Shown here: positions 44,799 to 55,147 of the stretch, piece by piece | How the letters are laid out: every line of letters begins with the position of its first letter | How positions within the stretch are numbered: position 1 is the stretch's first letter | Assembly: GCF_900220965.1 (NCBI RefSeq) | Contig: NZ_OBQC01000001.1 | Coordinates: 372,001 to 436,000, forward strand | From: Ureibacillus acetophenoni | GTDB taxonomy: Bacteria; Bacillota; Bacilli; Bacillales_A; Planococcaceae | Length of the DNA: 64,000 bases | Direction: 5' to 3' | Notes under the pieces: generated by a model | Told to the model about the DNA's origin: nothing | The model's database searches: none | Seen by the model: the letters and a program-made list of their open reading frames with translations, nothing else | Position numbers and translations under genes: made by a program

Positions 44799-44820
44799 CA
44801 TGGAAAACGGAGGGTATAAT

Positions 44821-45723
44821 GTGGAAGTTGTAGTAATTGGAGCAGGATCTGTCGGAATGTTAGTAGCTAGTTTCTTATCACAAGAAAATAACGTAACATT
44901 GGTAACTCGAAGAAGCGAGCAAGCAGAAGAATTGAATCGAAATGGACTAATTCGCAAAAATATTGACGATACAATCTCTCAAAGTTCGGTACTCGCGATA
45001 CCAGAATTTCCTCCCGTTCATACTAGTTCACTTGTGGTTGTAGCCGTTAAATATGGTCAATTACAATCTATTTACCCACTATTAACTTCATTGCCGGAAG
45101 ATACACCATTGTTATTTTTACAAAATGGGTTGGCCCACTTCGAGGAAGTACTAACTTTACCGCAAAAAAATATTGCTTTTGGTTCATGTCAGTTTGGAGC
45201 ACAAAAAGAAAATGATCATACGGTTATACATAGAGGATTTGGCGTTTTAAAAATAGCGATTGAACGTGGAGATAAAGACCTTTTTAAATTACTTAGACAA
45301 AATAACGAACCTTATTTCCAGTTCGAATATGTATCCAATGCAGAGCAAATGCTGTTTGATAAGGCATTATTAAATTGTTTTATTAATCCATTAACTGCCC
45401 TATTAAAAGTGAAAAATGGATATTTAATTGGACATAAACCAACATTTCAAATACTCGAACAATTATTTTTTGAATTAAAAAACGCATTTCCAGATGAAAT
45501 GTCTCATTTTAATTTTGATGACGTAATATCTTTGTGCAAAAAAACTGCTACTAATACATCATCTATGTTGACAGATTTTATAAATGAAAGACCTTCAGAA
45601 ATTGAAACAATCGCAGGTGCAATCTTAAAAAAGGCAGACAAAAAATCAATTAATTTACCAACACTTACTACATTATATTACTTAATAAAAGCTGCAGAGG
45701 AGAAAAGAGTTGAGAAAATGTGA
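44821..45723 (+). CDS. panE: 2-dehydropantoate 2-reductase (ketopantoate reductase)
   Basis: A 300-residue NAD(P)-dependent reductase with the Rossmann motif VVVIGAGSVGMLVASFL and the catalytic-region Lys in VVAVKYGQL; the C-terminal domain has LFDKALLNCFINPLTALL. Synthesises pantoate for coenzyme A. B. subtilis YlbQ/PanE sits in the same place. GTG at 44821 follows GGAGGG by 6 bases; the longer open frame from 44680 runs through the leader hairpin and is unlikely. Confidence 0.9.
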   Translation: MEVVVIGAGSVGMLVASFLSQENNVTLVTRRSEQAEELNRNGLIRKNIDDTISQSSVLAIPEFPPVHTSSLVVVAVKYGQLQSIYPLLTSLPEDTPLLFLQNGLAHFEEVLTLPQKNIAFGSCQFGAQKENDHTVIHRGFGVLKIAIERGDKDLFKLLRQNNEPYFQFEYVSNAEQMLFDKALLNCFINPLTALLKVKNGYLIGHKPTFQILEQLFFELKNAFPDEMSHFNFDDVISLCKKTATNTSSMLTDFINERPSEIETIAGAILKKADKKSINLPTLTTLYYLIKAAEEKRVEKM

Positions 45724-46112
45724 GCGTTATACTGTATCTAATAAGCTTTATAATCCTATTTCCTATTCTTTTGTTAATAGGAATTTATACAATTTGTAGA
45801 AAAAGAAAAGTTAGTGAAGTTAAATCTTTTGGATTTGCAGCAGATGCTACGACCATTGTGTTATTCTTTTCAATACCTCTTTTTATAAGTAGTTTGTGGA
45901 ATGTGAATATAAGTGCTTACATAATTTGTTTTGCCATTATGATTGCAATCATTTTTACATATATTGATTGGAAAACACAGAAAGAGATTGAAATCCTTCC
46001 GTTAATGAAAAAGGTTTGGCGATTTTTATTTATAGTCTTAATGACTACATACATATTAATTTGGATTGTGGGAATGACTCAACAAGTAGTCACATTTGTT
46101 TTCTTATCATAA
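45720..46112 (+). CDS. DUF3397-type membrane protein
   Basis: A 130-residue protein with four membrane segments (about residues 3-23, 42-61, 66-83 and 101-126), all hydrophobic with a basic loop (CRKRKVSEVKS). It overlaps panE by four bases (GTGA) and is thus coupled to it. Proteins of this size and topology between panE and bshC are usually called DUF3397. Function unknown. Confidence 0.75.
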   Translation: MSVILYLISFIILFPILLLIGIYTICRKRKVSEVKSFGFAADATTIVLFFSIPLFISSLWNVNISAYIICFAIMIAIIFTYIDWKTQKEIEILPLMKKVWRFLFIVLMTTYILIWIVGMTQQVVTFVFLS

Positions 46113-46222
46113 GCAAATTCGTTTGCAGGCGACGAATAAACGTTTACAATATATTATGAATTCGAAATAACTTAAACTTATAAATTTATCGATATTAGCA
46201 GATAGTAGAGGAGATTTTAGGA

Positions 46223-47839
46223 ATGAAGCTGGAACAGGTGTCTTTGCCAGTTAACAACAAATTGTTATCTGAATATTGGTCAGGTAGCGAAAAATTACAT
46301 ACTTTTTTTCAATATCCGTTACGTGATGAATCATACTCTAAGCGTGCTGAGTATTTAAAAAATCAAAGTTATAACACGAAACAATTGAGTGAAACCATCC
46401 GGTCGTTTATGGAGCCATATGGGTTAACAGGTAAAATAAATGAAAACCTTTCGTATTTAGCTGATGGTTCACCGGTAATTGTTGGTGGACAGCAGGCAGG
46501 TATCTTAACTGGTCCTTTATATTCTGTTCATAAAGCAATTTCTGTCATACTACTTGCCAAGGAACAAACAGTAAAATTGGGTACAAAAGTAATTCCGCTT
46601 TTTTGGATAGCTGGAGAAGACCATGATTTAGAAGAGATTAATCATACGTTTACAATTTCACAATCTGAGCCGAAAAAACGTGTTTATAGTGAACGAAGTA
46701 AACGTAAAACAATGGCATCTACAACAGAAATAAATAAAAGTGAACTAAAAAACACAATTGAAGATATTTTCAAAGATTATGGGGAAACGGAATATACGCA
46801 AGACTTATACAAATCCGTTGTTAGTGCTATTGAAGAAAGTAATACATTCACTGACTTTTTTACAAGGTGTATGCACTCATTGTTTAAAGATGAAGGACTC
46901 TTAATGATAGATGCTGCATTTGCACCATTCCGTCAATTTGAGTCAAAATTCTTTCAACAAATGATTGAAAATAATGAAAAGATTGCTCAAGTAGTTGTTG
47001 AAAAAGAGCAGTTATTGAGTGAATTCGGTTTTGGTACTCCTATTAGTGCGACGACTGACAATGCAAATTTATTTTTTGTAAAAGATGGCGAGCGATATTT
47101 ACTAGAGCGCAAAAGTGATTATTATATAAATGAAACCGCAAATATTAAGCTTACTAAGGAAGAGATACTTGAGGTTGCAGTGAACAGTCCAGAAAACCTT
47201 AGTAACAATGTTGTGACCCGCCCATTAATGCAGGAAATGACAATGCCTGTCCTTGCTTTTGTAGGTGGTCCAGGGGAATTAGCCTATTGGGCAACTTTAA
47301 AGGATGCCTTTGAATTATTAAATTTACAAATGCCATTAATTGTACCTCGTTTGAATATTACCTTAATTACACGTCAAGTAGAACAATTGCTAGAAGAGTA
47401 TCAGTTAACAATTAAAGATGTTTTCAATGGCAAAGTTAAAGAGTTAAAAGACAAGTTTTTAGATAGTATTCAAGACGAAAAAGCTAAGGAACAAATCCAA
47501 CAATTACACGAACTTGTAGAAGAACATTATGAAAAACTATTAGAACATTTAAATAGGCAACAAATTCATCTAGATCAAATTGTACAAAAAAACAAATCCT
47601 ATCATCGTCAACAATTTGATTATTTGAAGAGTAAAATAGATCAGCAAGTAATTTTAAAACATGAAAAAATTATTCGTCAATTTAATACAATCTCATCGGA
47701 AATCTATCCGAATGACAATTATCAAGAACGAGTATTTAATCCTTATCAATATTTAACGATTTATGGACCTTCATTAATTTCAGATTTATTAGAACTTCCA
47801 TTTGAATTTTCAAATAACCATAACGTAGTCCATTTGTAA
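46223..47839 (+). CDS. bshC: Bacillithiol biosynthesis cysteine-adding enzyme BshC
   Basis: A 538-residue protein, full length for the family. VIVGGQQAGILTGPLYSVHKA near residue 90 and FWIAGEDHDLEEINHTF near residue 133 are the conserved nucleotide-binding-like motifs; a long coiled coil lies at about residues 410-480. It is thought to ligate cysteine to glucosaminyl-malate in the last step of bacillithiol synthesis. Adjacent to mraZ, as in B. subtilis. Confidence 0.95.
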   Translation: MKLEQVSLPVNNKLLSEYWSGSEKLHTFFQYPLRDESYSKRAEYLKNQSYNTKQLSETIRSFMEPYGLTGKINENLSYLADGSPVIVGGQQAGILTGPLYSVHKAISVILLAKEQTVKLGTKVIPLFWIAGEDHDLEEINHTFTISQSEPKKRVYSERSKRKTMASTTEINKSELKNTIEDIFKDYGETEYTQDLYKSVVSAIEESNTFTDFFTRCMHSLFKDEGLLMIDAAFAPFRQFESKFFQQMIENNEKIAQVVVEKEQLLSEFGFGTPISATTDNANLFFVKDGERYLLERKSDYYINETANIKLTKEEILEVAVNSPENLSNNVVTRPLMQEMTMPVLAFVGGPGELAYWATLKDAFELLNLQMPLIVPRLNITLITRQVEQLLEEYQLTIKDVFNGKVKELKDKFLDSIQDEKAKEQIQQLHELVEEHYEKLLEHLNRQQIHLDQIVQKNKSYHRQQFDYLKSKIDQQVILKHEKIIRQFNTISSEIYPNDNYQERVFNPYQYLTIYGPSLISDLLELPFEFSNNHNVVHL

Positions 47840-47847
47840 TGTTTTTT

Positions 47848-47880
47848 AAGAGTTATCTCAAAGAGATAACTCTTTTTTTG
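47848..47880 (+). terminator. Terminator of bshC
   Basis: AAGAGTTATCTC pairs with GAGATAACTCTT around AAA, followed by TTTTTTT. Confidence 0.92.
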
Positions 47881-47961
47881 TGCCTAATTACACGATTTGT
47901 TAGTCGGAAAATGGACTTTTCGTATTAATTGTTAAAAGAAGTTATTATTTTACTTAAAATT

Positions 47962-47991
47962 GTGGAGGAAAGTGGGGGAATGTGGTACATT
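47962..47991 (+). promoter_or_regulatory. MraZ-box array upstream of mraZ
   Basis: Three 10-bp direct repeats: GTGGAGGAAA, GTGGGGGAAT and GTGGTACATT. MraZ is known to bind arrays of short GTGG/TGGG repeats with 10-bp period before its own gene, so this is the likely autoregulatory operator of the dcw cluster. Confidence 0.75.
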
Positions 47992-48015
47992 ATTTACTAA
48001 AGTGGGGTGAGTAGC

Positions 48016-48447
48016 ATGTTCATGGGAGAATATCAACATTCCGTCGATACAAAAGGACGTCTTATAGTCCCCTCTAAATTTAGAGAGGATTTAGGAACAA
48101 CTTTTGTAATTACACGCGGACTTGATAACTGTCTATTTGGCTATCCTATGGATGAATGGCGAAAACTCGAAGAAAAGTTAAAACAATTGCCCATGACGAA
48201 AAAGGATGCGAGAGCATTTACTAGATTCTTTTTCTCAGGTGCAACCGAAGTTGAAATAGATAAACAGGGACGTATTAATATCCCCGCAACATTAGCTACT
48301 TACGCAAAAATAGAAAAAGAATGTGTCGTTATAGGAGTTTCAAGCAAAATTGAGATCTGGGCGAAGGAAGCTTGGGAATCATATGCTGAGGAAGCTGAAG
48401 AATCATTCAATGAAATTGCAGAAAATTTAATTGGCTTTGACTTCTAG
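48016..48447 (+). CDS. mraZ: Transcriptional regulator MraZ
   Basis: 143 residues with two SpoVT/AbrB-like halves, each with a DxKGR motif: [16 protein letters not shown] near residue 9 and [14 protein letters not shown] near residue 80. First gene of the dcw cluster. ATG at 48016 matches the family start MFMGEYQHS and follows GTGGGGTG; GTG at 48007 lies within that site. It represses the dcw promoter in other bacteria. Confidence 0.95.
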   Translation: MFMGEYQHSVDTKGRLIVPSKFREDLGTTFVITRGLDNCLFGYPMDEWRKLEEKLKQLPMTKKDARAFTRFFFSGATEVEIDKQGRINIPATLATYAKIEKECVVIGVSSKIEIWAKEAWESYAEEAEESFNEIAENLIGFDF

Positions 48448-48477
48448 TTAATTTAGCGCCAAAAAGGAGTATACATT

Positions 48478-49425
48478 ATGTTCGATCATACAACTGTATT
48501 ATTAAGGGAAACCGTTGATGGGTTGAACATCAAGCCTAATGGAATTTATGTAGATTGTACATTAGGTGGAGCAGGACATAGCGAATATTTAGTAAAACAA
48601 TTATCGCCTGAAGGTCGATTAATCTGTTTCGATCAAGATATAACAGCTATTGAGCATGCTAAATTACGATTAGCAGATTATTTAGATCGAGTAACATTTG
48701 TACATTCAAACTTTCGTTATATCAAAGAGGAACTAGCAAAACTTAATATTTATAAAGTAGATGGCATCCTATATGATTTGGGTGTTTCTTCTCCACAACT
48801 TGATACACCAGAAAGAGGTTTTAGTTACCACCACGATGCACCACTAGATATGCGAATGGACCAACATGCGGAGTTAACTGCTTTTAATGTGGTTAATGAG
48901 TGGTCTTATGAAGATTTAGTTCGTATCTTCTTCCGTTATGGAGAAGAAAAATTCTCAAAGCAAGTTGCTCGAAAAATTGAGGAAGCAAGGAAAAATGCTC
49001 CAATTGAAACAACAGGACAATTAGTAGAACTTATTAAAGAGGGAATTCCAGCCCCTGCTCGCAGAAAAGGTGGACACCCAGCAAAAAGAATATTCCAAGC
49101 GATTCGGATTGCAGTTAATGATGAACTAGGTGCTGCTGAAGATTCATTAGAAGATGCAATCGAACTATTAGCCATTGGAGGACGCATTAGCGTAATTACA
49201 TTCCATTCTTTAGAGGATCGTTTGACGAAAACAATTTTTAAAGAAGCTTCATCGTTACCTGAATTACCACCAGGATTACCAGTAGTACCAGACCAATTTA
49301 AACCAACCTTACAATTGGTCACAAGAAAACCAATTCTTCCTTCAGATGAGGAATTAGAGAATAATAACCGATCTAGATCTGCTAAACTGCGAATTGCAGA
49401 AAAAATTAACGATAAAGGGGTGTGA
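48478..49425 (+). CDS. rsmH: 16S rRNA (cytosine1402-N4)-methyltransferase RsmH
   Basis: 315 residues. [13 protein letters not shown] at the start, the SAM site [22 protein letters not shown] and ITFHSLEDR are diagnostic. AAGGAG precedes the ATG. It follows mraZ and leads into ftsL after 4 bases. Confidence 0.97.
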   Translation: MFDHTTVLLRETVDGLNIKPNGIYVDCTLGGAGHSEYLVKQLSPEGRLICFDQDITAIEHAKLRLADYLDRVTFVHSNFRYIKEELAKLNIYKVDGILYDLGVSSPQLDTPERGFSYHHDAPLDMRMDQHAELTAFNVVNEWSYEDLVRIFFRYGEEKFSKQVARKIEEARKNAPIETTGQLVELIKEGIPAPARRKGGHPAKRIFQAIRIAVNDELGAAEDSLEDAIELLAIGGRISVITFHSLEDRLTKTIFKEASSLPELPPGLPVVPDQFKPTLQLVTRKPILPSDEELENNNRSRSAKLRIAEKINDKGV

Positions 49426-49429
49426 TTAA

Positions 49430-49795
49430 ATGGCAGTGAGAGCAAGGCAATTTCAAACTTATGTAGAACAACCGACAGTCGTACAACCAAAACAAACCAT
49501 CATCAAACAACCGAAAAAGAAACGAATTACAGCAAAAGAAAAAGTACTATATATAGCATTTATTGTAGTGGTTTCAATACTGGCCGTTACAATATTACAT
49601 AAACAAAGTTCAATACAACAATCTACGATGGAAATTCAAACTATTCAAAGTGAAATATCGGAAATATCTAAACAAAATGTCGATTTAAAAGTTAAAGTTG
49701 CTGAACTTTCAAGATATGATCGTATTATGAAAAAAGCAAAAGCACTCGGTTTAACTCTCAATGAGAAAAATGTAAAGGTAGTGCCGGGAGAATGA
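49430..49795 (+). CDS. ftsL: Cell division protein FtsL
   Basis: 121 residues: a basic cytoplasmic N-terminus (about 37 residues), one membrane span (VLYIAFIVVVSILAVTIL) and a coiled-coil outer domain (QQSTMEIQTIQSEISEIS). It partners DivIC and DivIB in the divisome. Four-base overlap with pbpB and four bases after rsmH. FtsL is poorly conserved; topology and position decide the call. Confidence 0.93.
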   Translation: MAVRARQFQTYVEQPTVVQPKQTIIKQPKKKRITAKEKVLYIAFIVVVSILAVTILHKQSSIQQSTMEIQTIQSEISEISKQNVDLKVKVAELSRYDRIMKKAKALGLTLNEKNVKVVPGE

Positions 49796-52023
49796 AAAAG
49801 AAAAAATTTCGATTCCAATGGGGAGCCTTTCTAATGTTAGTTATTTACGGAGGGCTCTTTTTTGCATTATTTGTAAAAATTGTCCATATTCAAGCGACCG
49901 GTGTCGTAAATGGACAAGTATTAGAAGCTAGAGCAGCTGCTCTATATGGAAAAGAAGCTGTGCTAACAGCTGAGCGAGGGAAAATTTTAGACCGAAGTGG
50001 CAATATCATTGCAGAAGATACATTAAGCTATCGACTAATTGCAGTCGTTAGTCCGGAAGCTTCAAAAAACTCAAAGACTCCAAGACATGTTACTGATCCA
50101 CAAGCAACCGCTAAAATATTAGCAAAATACATTAATATGGATGAAACTGATATTTATAATAATTTAACTAAAAAAATACGAGATTCAAAAACTGGTGAAT
50201 TGAAGCAACCTTACCAAGTAGAGTTCGGTGTAGCTGGTCGTAGCATAAGTCATGAAATAAAATCAGCTATCGAAGCAGAAGAACTTCCTGGAATTGTATT
50301 TTCGAGCGATACGAAAAGATATTATCCAAATGGACCATTTGCGTCTCATTTAATTGGTTTTGCAATGAAAGAACAACAGGATGACAATTCATTTAAAACG
50401 ATTGGAAAGATGGGTTTAGAACAGTTCTATAATGAACAACTAACAGGAGTAAACGGTTCACTTCAATATAAAAGTGATGCTTTTCACTACCTATTACCAA
50501 ATAGTGAGAAGATGATTAAACCTGCTAAAGATGGTAGCGATATTTATTTAACGATCGATAAAACAATCCAAAACTTTTTGGAAGAATCTATGTCGAAGGT
50601 TTATGAAAAATATGAAGCAGAATCTATGATTGCTATTATTGCGGATCCAGATACGGGAGAAATACTTGCGATGAGTCAACGTCCTACTTTTGATCCGGAA
50701 AATAGAGTTGGTTTAGTAGATTGGTTGAATACTTCAACACAAAAAATACTAGAGCCTGGTTCTACAATGAAGATTTTTACATTAGCTTCTGCAATTGAAA
50801 CAGGAAATTGGCATCCAGGTGCATTTTACCCGTCAGGATCTTATACAGTATTTGATAGAACAATTCGAGATCATAATAATGTTGGTTGGGGATCCATAAC
50901 TTATTTAGAAGGGTTTCAACGTTCCTCCAATACATTGATGGCCTATATGTTAGAAAATATAGGAAATGATGTTTTTGTAGATTACTTGGATAAGTTCGGT
51001 TTCGGAAAGAAAACAGGTATTGATTTACCTGGAGAAGTAAGCGGAACCATTAAAACTGACTGGGCTATCGACTACGTAACAACTTCATATGGACAAGGTT
51101 CAACAGTTACACCTATTCAACTTATACAGGCTATGACTGCTATAGCTAATGAGGGGAAAATGATGCAACCATATGTGATTGATAGAGTAGTAGATTCAGA
51201 GGGTAAAACCGTACAAAAGCATGAACCTACTGTCAAAGGTACACCTATAGCCGCAGAAACTGCTAAACAAGTTCGTGATATATTAGCATCAACTGTTACA
51301 GCTCAGTATGGTACTGCGAAAAAATTTGCAATTGATGGGTATGACGTAGCTGGGAAAACAGGAACTGCATATATTGCTGACCCAGATAATCCTGGCCGCT
51401 ACTTATCAGGTCAAAATAATTATCTGTATTCATTTTTAGGTATGGCACCAGCAGATGATCCTCAGCTAATTATGTATGTTGCTGTGAAACAACCACAATT
51501 AGAGACAGGGGAAACTGGATCTGATCCAGTAAGTGAAGTATTTAATTCTGTAATGGAAAACAGTCTTAAGTATTTAAATATTGACCCCGAGAATGTTGCT
51601 GAAGTAGATACATTTACTATGGATAACTATATTTCTAAAAATACAAGTGAAGTAGAACAAAGTTTACGAGAGACTGGACTTAACCCAATTATTATTGGTG
51701 AAGGCGGTAAAATAATTGACCAATATCCAAATAAAGATTTGCAAGTTACAAAAGGAAGTCTCGTTTACTTAAAAACAGAAGGTGCTAGTACAATACCTGA
51801 CTTTACAAACTGGTCACTCCGAAATGTATTAATATATAAAGCAATGTCTGGGCTGAATATTGAAATAGCAGGAGAAGGGTATGTTGAAAATCAAAGTGTA
51901 TCAGAAGGCGTGATTGCTAGAGACTCTTCACTAATTGTAGTAAATTTAAAAACTCCTGAAGAAACTTTTTTACCTCCAGTTGAGGAAGTAAGTGGTGAAT
52001 TAATAGATCTACCACAAGATTAA
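49792..52023 (+). CDS. pbpB: Penicillin-binding protein 2B, septal transpeptidase
   Basis: 743 residues: membrane anchor (12-32), dimerisation domain, then transpeptidase domain with SxxK at Ser324-Lys327 (EPGSTMKIF), SxN at Ser378-Asn380 and KTG at 522-524. Two C-terminal PASTA-like repeats follow (about 610-670 and 675-730). It crosslinks septal peptidoglycan with FtsW. Slightly longer than the B. subtilis protein. Confidence 0.95.
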   Translation: MKKKKFRFQWGAFLMLVIYGGLFFALFVKIVHIQATGVVNGQVLEARAAALYGKEAVLTAERGKILDRSGNIIAEDTLSYRLIAVVSPEASKNSKTPRHVTDPQATAKILAKYINMDETDIYNNLTKKIRDSKTGELKQPYQVEFGVAGRSISHEIKSAIEAEELPGIVFSSDTKRYYPNGPFASHLIGFAMKEQQDDNSFKTIGKMGLEQFYNEQLTGVNGSLQYKSDAFHYLLPNSEKMIKPAKDGSDIYLTIDKTIQNFLEESMSKVYEKYEAESMIAIIADPDTGEILAMSQRPTFDPENRVGLVDWLNTSTQKILEPGSTMKIFTLASAIETGNWHPGAFYPSGSYTVFDRTIRDHNNVGWGSITYLEGFQRSSNTLMAYMLENIGNDVFVDYLDKFGFGKKTGIDLPGEVSGTIKTDWAIDYVTTSYGQGSTVTPIQLIQAMTAIANEGKMMQPYVIDRVVDSEGKTVQKHEPTVKGTPIAAETAKQVRDILASTVTAQYGTAKKFAIDGYDVAGKTGTAYIADPDNPGRYLSGQNNYLYSFLGMAPADDPQLIMYVAVKQPQLETGETGSDPVSEVFNSVMENSLKYLNIDPENVAEVDTFTMDNYISKNTSEVEQSLRETGLNPIIIGEGGKIIDQYPNKDLQVTKGSLVYLKTEGASTIPDFTNWSLRNVLIYKAMSGLNIEIAGEGYVENQSVSEGVIARDSSLIVVNLKTPEETFLPPVEEVSGELIDLPQD

Positions 52024-52058
52024 TCAGAGTTAAGGAAGGTTTTTTCGATTTTCTAATA

Positions 52059-52087
52059 GAATACTAGTCCAATTTATTTCATACCTT
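52059..52087 (+). promoter_or_regulatory. Sigma-E-like promoter of spoVD
   Basis: GAATACT (52059-52065), 14 bases, CATACCTT (52080-52087). It matches six of seven -35 positions of KMATATT at the correct spacing, and the CATA core of the -10. In B. subtilis spoVD is transcribed by sigma-E in the mother cell. Confidence 0.7.
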
Positions 52088-52112
52088 GTTAAAAACGAGG
52101 TGTGAATGTCGA

Positions 52113-54110
52113 ATGAAGTGGATTTCGAGCATATCCAAAAAACGATTGAGACTAATAGTAATTGCCTTCATGATATTCGGGCTTGCTGTCGTCATTCGAT
52201 TGTTTTATGTCCAGGTTCTTCAATATGACCGGTTAACTGAGCTTGCAAAACAAAACTGGGATCGTGAAGTGCCATTTGCATCAGAACGTGGTGCAATTAC
52301 AGATAGAAATGGTGAAATTATCGTCACGAACAAGTTAGCTCCTACTCTATATTTTATGCCTGCACAAAACGATAATATCGAAGAAGCGGCAAGGCAAATT
52401 GCAGAGGTATTAGATCTTGATGAGAAAAAGCTTTATGAAAAAATGAACTCGAAAGCCTACTTAGTAAAGCTTGCACCAGAAGCGAAGAACATTTCGTATG
52501 AACAAGCTGTGCAAATTCAAGGTCTAAAAATAGACGGGCTATACAGTGGAGTAGATTATGTAAGACATTATCCTTACGGAACTTTACTATCCAGGTTCCT
52601 TGGCTTTACAGGGTATGATACACAAGGTCTTGCTGGTATTGAATATCAATATGATAAGATACTGACATCAAAAGATGCAGCTATCCGATTATTTACAGAT
52701 GCTGCTGGAAATGCTTTACCCCATGTTGATGATGAATGGCGGGACGGAAAACAAGGTGCAACTGTAGAATTAACAATTGATTTACAAGTGCAACAAGTAG
52801 TCGAACGTGAGTTATCACAAGCAATGGAAAAATATGATGCAGATCAAGCCTTAGCGATTGCAATGAATGCAAAAACAGGTGAAATATTAGGTTTAGCATC
52901 ATTTCCAACCTATGATCCAGCTAATTTCGAAGAGGTTGAGCAATCAATCTACAATCGAAATTTACCTGTTTGGATGACATATGAACCGGGATCTACATTT
53001 AAAATTATTACACTTAGTGCTGCCCTGGAAGAGGGGGTAGTAAATTTGGAAAATGATCGATTTTATGATCCCGGTTACACAATCGTTGAAGGTGCGAGAC
53101 TTCGCTGCTGGAAACGTGAAGGTCATAAAGATGAAACATTTTTACAAGTTGTAGAGAATTCTTGTAACCCAGGATTTATCGAACTTGGACAAAGAGTTGG
53201 CCCTGACAAATTAATGGGATATATAAAAGACTTTGGTTTTGGCGAAGCAACTGGTTCAAATATTCCTGGGGAAGCAAAAGGGATTTTATTTTCTGAAGAT
53301 CGATTTGGTCCTGTAGAACATGCTACGACCTCTTTTGGTCAAGGTATTTCAGTCACACCAATACAACAAATTACAGCAGTTGCCGCAGCAGTAAATGGTG
53401 GTAAATTATTTACACCTTATGTTGTATCAAGGATTGTTGATTCTGATACTGGGAAAGTCATTCAAGAAAACAAACCTGAACTTAAGAAACAAGTCATTAG
53501 TGAAGAGACATCAGCAAAAGTAAGAAGTGCCCTTGAGTCTGTTGTGGCAAATGGTTCAGGTCGACAAGCTTTTAGAGATGGTCTTCGAATTGGTGGTAAA
53601 ACTGGTACTGCTCAGAAGGTTCAAGATGGAAGATATATGGATGGCAATTATATTGTTTCCTTTATCGGTTTTGCACCTGCAGATGATCCGGAAATTGTTG
53701 TTTACGTGGCAGTTGATAATCCGAAAAGTGCAACTGTATTTGGAAGTACGATTGCAGCTCCTATTGTTGGTCAAATTATTGAGGATATTGCACCAACGAT
53801 TGGTTTAGAAGTTAATCGGGAAGGTCAACTTGAAAAGCAATACCGTTGGGGAGATCCAATTACTGACCGAGTACCGAATTTGGTAGGTTTAAAAGTTGAT
53901 GAAATTATGAAATTACACTACCCTTATCGTATCGAAATACATGGAGAAGGGGACTTAGTTGTTTCTCAATTACCAGAACCTGAAAATATATTAGAAGTTG
54001 ATGATACAATTCATATTTACACAAGCAATGAACCATCTGAAACAACGCCAAATTCAGAAAATGAAGCAAATACGAATAAAGAAACGAATTCTAATGATGA
54101 AACGGATTAG
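52113..54110 (+). CDS. spoVD: Sporulation-specific penicillin-binding protein SpoVD
   Basis: 665 residues: membrane anchor (about 11-31), transpeptidase domain with SxxK Ser294-Lys297, SCN at 350-352 and KTG at 496-498, then one PASTA-like domain and a polar tail rich in Asn and Glu. SpoVD makes cortex peptidoglycan with SpoVE. ATG at 52113 follows GAGGTG by 10 bases; the frame open from 52086 starts within the promoter. The next gene is mraY; in B. subtilis murE lies between. Confidence 0.93.
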   Translation: MKWISSISKKRLRLIVIAFMIFGLAVVIRLFYVQVLQYDRLTELAKQNWDREVPFASERGAITDRNGEIIVTNKLAPTLYFMPAQNDNIEEAARQIAEVLDLDEKKLYEKMNSKAYLVKLAPEAKNISYEQAVQIQGLKIDGLYSGVDYVRHYPYGTLLSRFLGFTGYDTQGLAGIEYQYDKILTSKDAAIRLFTDAAGNALPHVDDEWRDGKQGATVELTIDLQVQQVVERELSQAMEKYDADQALAIAMNAKTGEILGLASFPTYDPANFEEVEQSIYNRNLPVWMTYEPGSTFKIITLSAALEEGVVNLENDRFYDPGYTIVEGARLRCWKREGHKDETFLQVVENSCNPGFIELGQRVGPDKLMGYIKDFGFGEATGSNIPGEAKGILFSEDRFGPVEHATTSFGQGISVTPIQQITAVAAAVNGGKLFTPYVVSRIVDSDTGKVIQENKPELKKQVISEETSAKVRSALESVVANGSGRQAFRDGLRIGGKTGTAQKVQDGRYMDGNYIVSFIGFAPADDPEIVVYVAVDNPKSATVFGSTIAAPIVGQIIEDIAPTIGLEVNREGQLEKQYRWGDPITDRVPNLVGLKVDEIMKLHYPYRIEIHGEGDLVVSQLPEPENILEVDDTIHIYTSNEPSETTPNSENEANTNKETNSNDETD

Positions 54111-54166
54111 TTTGTGTATTACAATATAAAACTGTATGAAAGAACATGATTTAAAGGAGATCTAAC

Positions 54167-55147
54167 ATGACAATCGCAACAACAATTACCATTTTAGCAA
54201 TTTCATTTTTCATTTCAGTGATTCTTGCACCATTTCTCATACCTATATTACGTAGGTTAAAATTTGGGCAGAGCATTCGCGAAGAGGGTCCAAAATCTCA
54301 CATGAAAAAAGCAGGAACCCCGACGATGGGCGGTATCATATTTTTAATTTCAATCATTGCTACAACGGTCATTGTTGGAAATTTAATAAATGTGTTCACT
54401 ACACAAACAGTAGTTATGCTTCTTGTTTTATGTGGATTTGGTTTAATTGGCTTTTTAGATGATGGAATTAAAGTTATTTTTAAACGAAATTTAGGTCTTA
54501 CATCACTGCAAAAACTTATAGGACAAATTATTATTTCGATTCTATCCTTCTTACTTTTAAGACTTGGGGGTACATTTGATACAACAGTAACGATACCATT
54601 TGTTGAATGGTCTGTTGATCTTGGTATTTTATATGTAGGATTCTTAATCTTCTGGTTAGTAGGATTTTCAAATGCAGTGAACTTAACTGATGGATTAGAT
54701 GGACTTGTTGCAGGAACTGCTTCAATTGCATTTACTGCATTAGGTGTCATTGCTTTGTTTAATGGCCAAATAGATGTTGCTATTTTTACATTTGCTATTA
54801 CTGGTGCTTTACTTGGGTTCTTACTTTTCAATGCAAATCCTGCAAAAGTATTTATGGGTGATACCGGGTCGCTTGCACTCGGTGGAGCCCTAGCATTAGT
54901 TTCCATTTTAGTAAAACAAGAATTGTTGTTACTAATCATCGGAATAGTATTTGTATTTGAAACCTTATCAGTTATTCTTCAAGTGGCCTATTTTAAGTTA
55001 ACTGGTGGTAAAAGAATTTTTAAAATGACCCCGATTCATCATCACTTTGAATTATCTGGATGGTCAGAAAGAAAAGTAGTACTAGTATTTTGGTTTACAG
55101 CATTAATCGCAGCATTAATAGGTGTGTTATCGGAGGCATTATTATGA
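54167..55147 (+). CDS. mraY: Phospho-MurNAc-pentapeptide transferase MraY
   Basis: 326 residues and ten membrane segments. Characteristic motifs: [50 protein letters not shown] and the histidine loop [15 protein letters not shown]. It makes lipid I. AAAGGAG precedes the ATG. Its stop overlaps the murD start (ATGA). Confidence 0.97.
   Translation: MTIATTITILAISFFISVILAPFLIPILRRLKFGQSIREEGPKSHMKKAGTPTMGGIIFLISIIATTVIVGNLINVFTTQTVVMLLVLCGFGLIGFLDDGIKVIFKRNLGLTSLQKLIGQIIISILSFLLLRLGGTFDTTVTIPFVEWSVDLGILYVGFLIFWLVGFSNAVNLTDGLDGLVAGTASIAFTALGVIALFNGQIDVAIFTFAITGALLGFLLFNANPAKVFMGDTGSLALGGALALVSILVKQELLLLIIGIVFVFETLSVILQVAYFKLTGGKRIFKMTPIHHHFELSGWSERKVVLVFWFTALIAALIGVLSEALL

Noticed and set aside
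44680-44820. N-terminal extension of PanE (47 residues)
   Set aside because: The extension runs through the leader hairpin and lacks a ribosome-binding site; GTG at 44821 gives the normal Rossmann start MEVVVIGAG.
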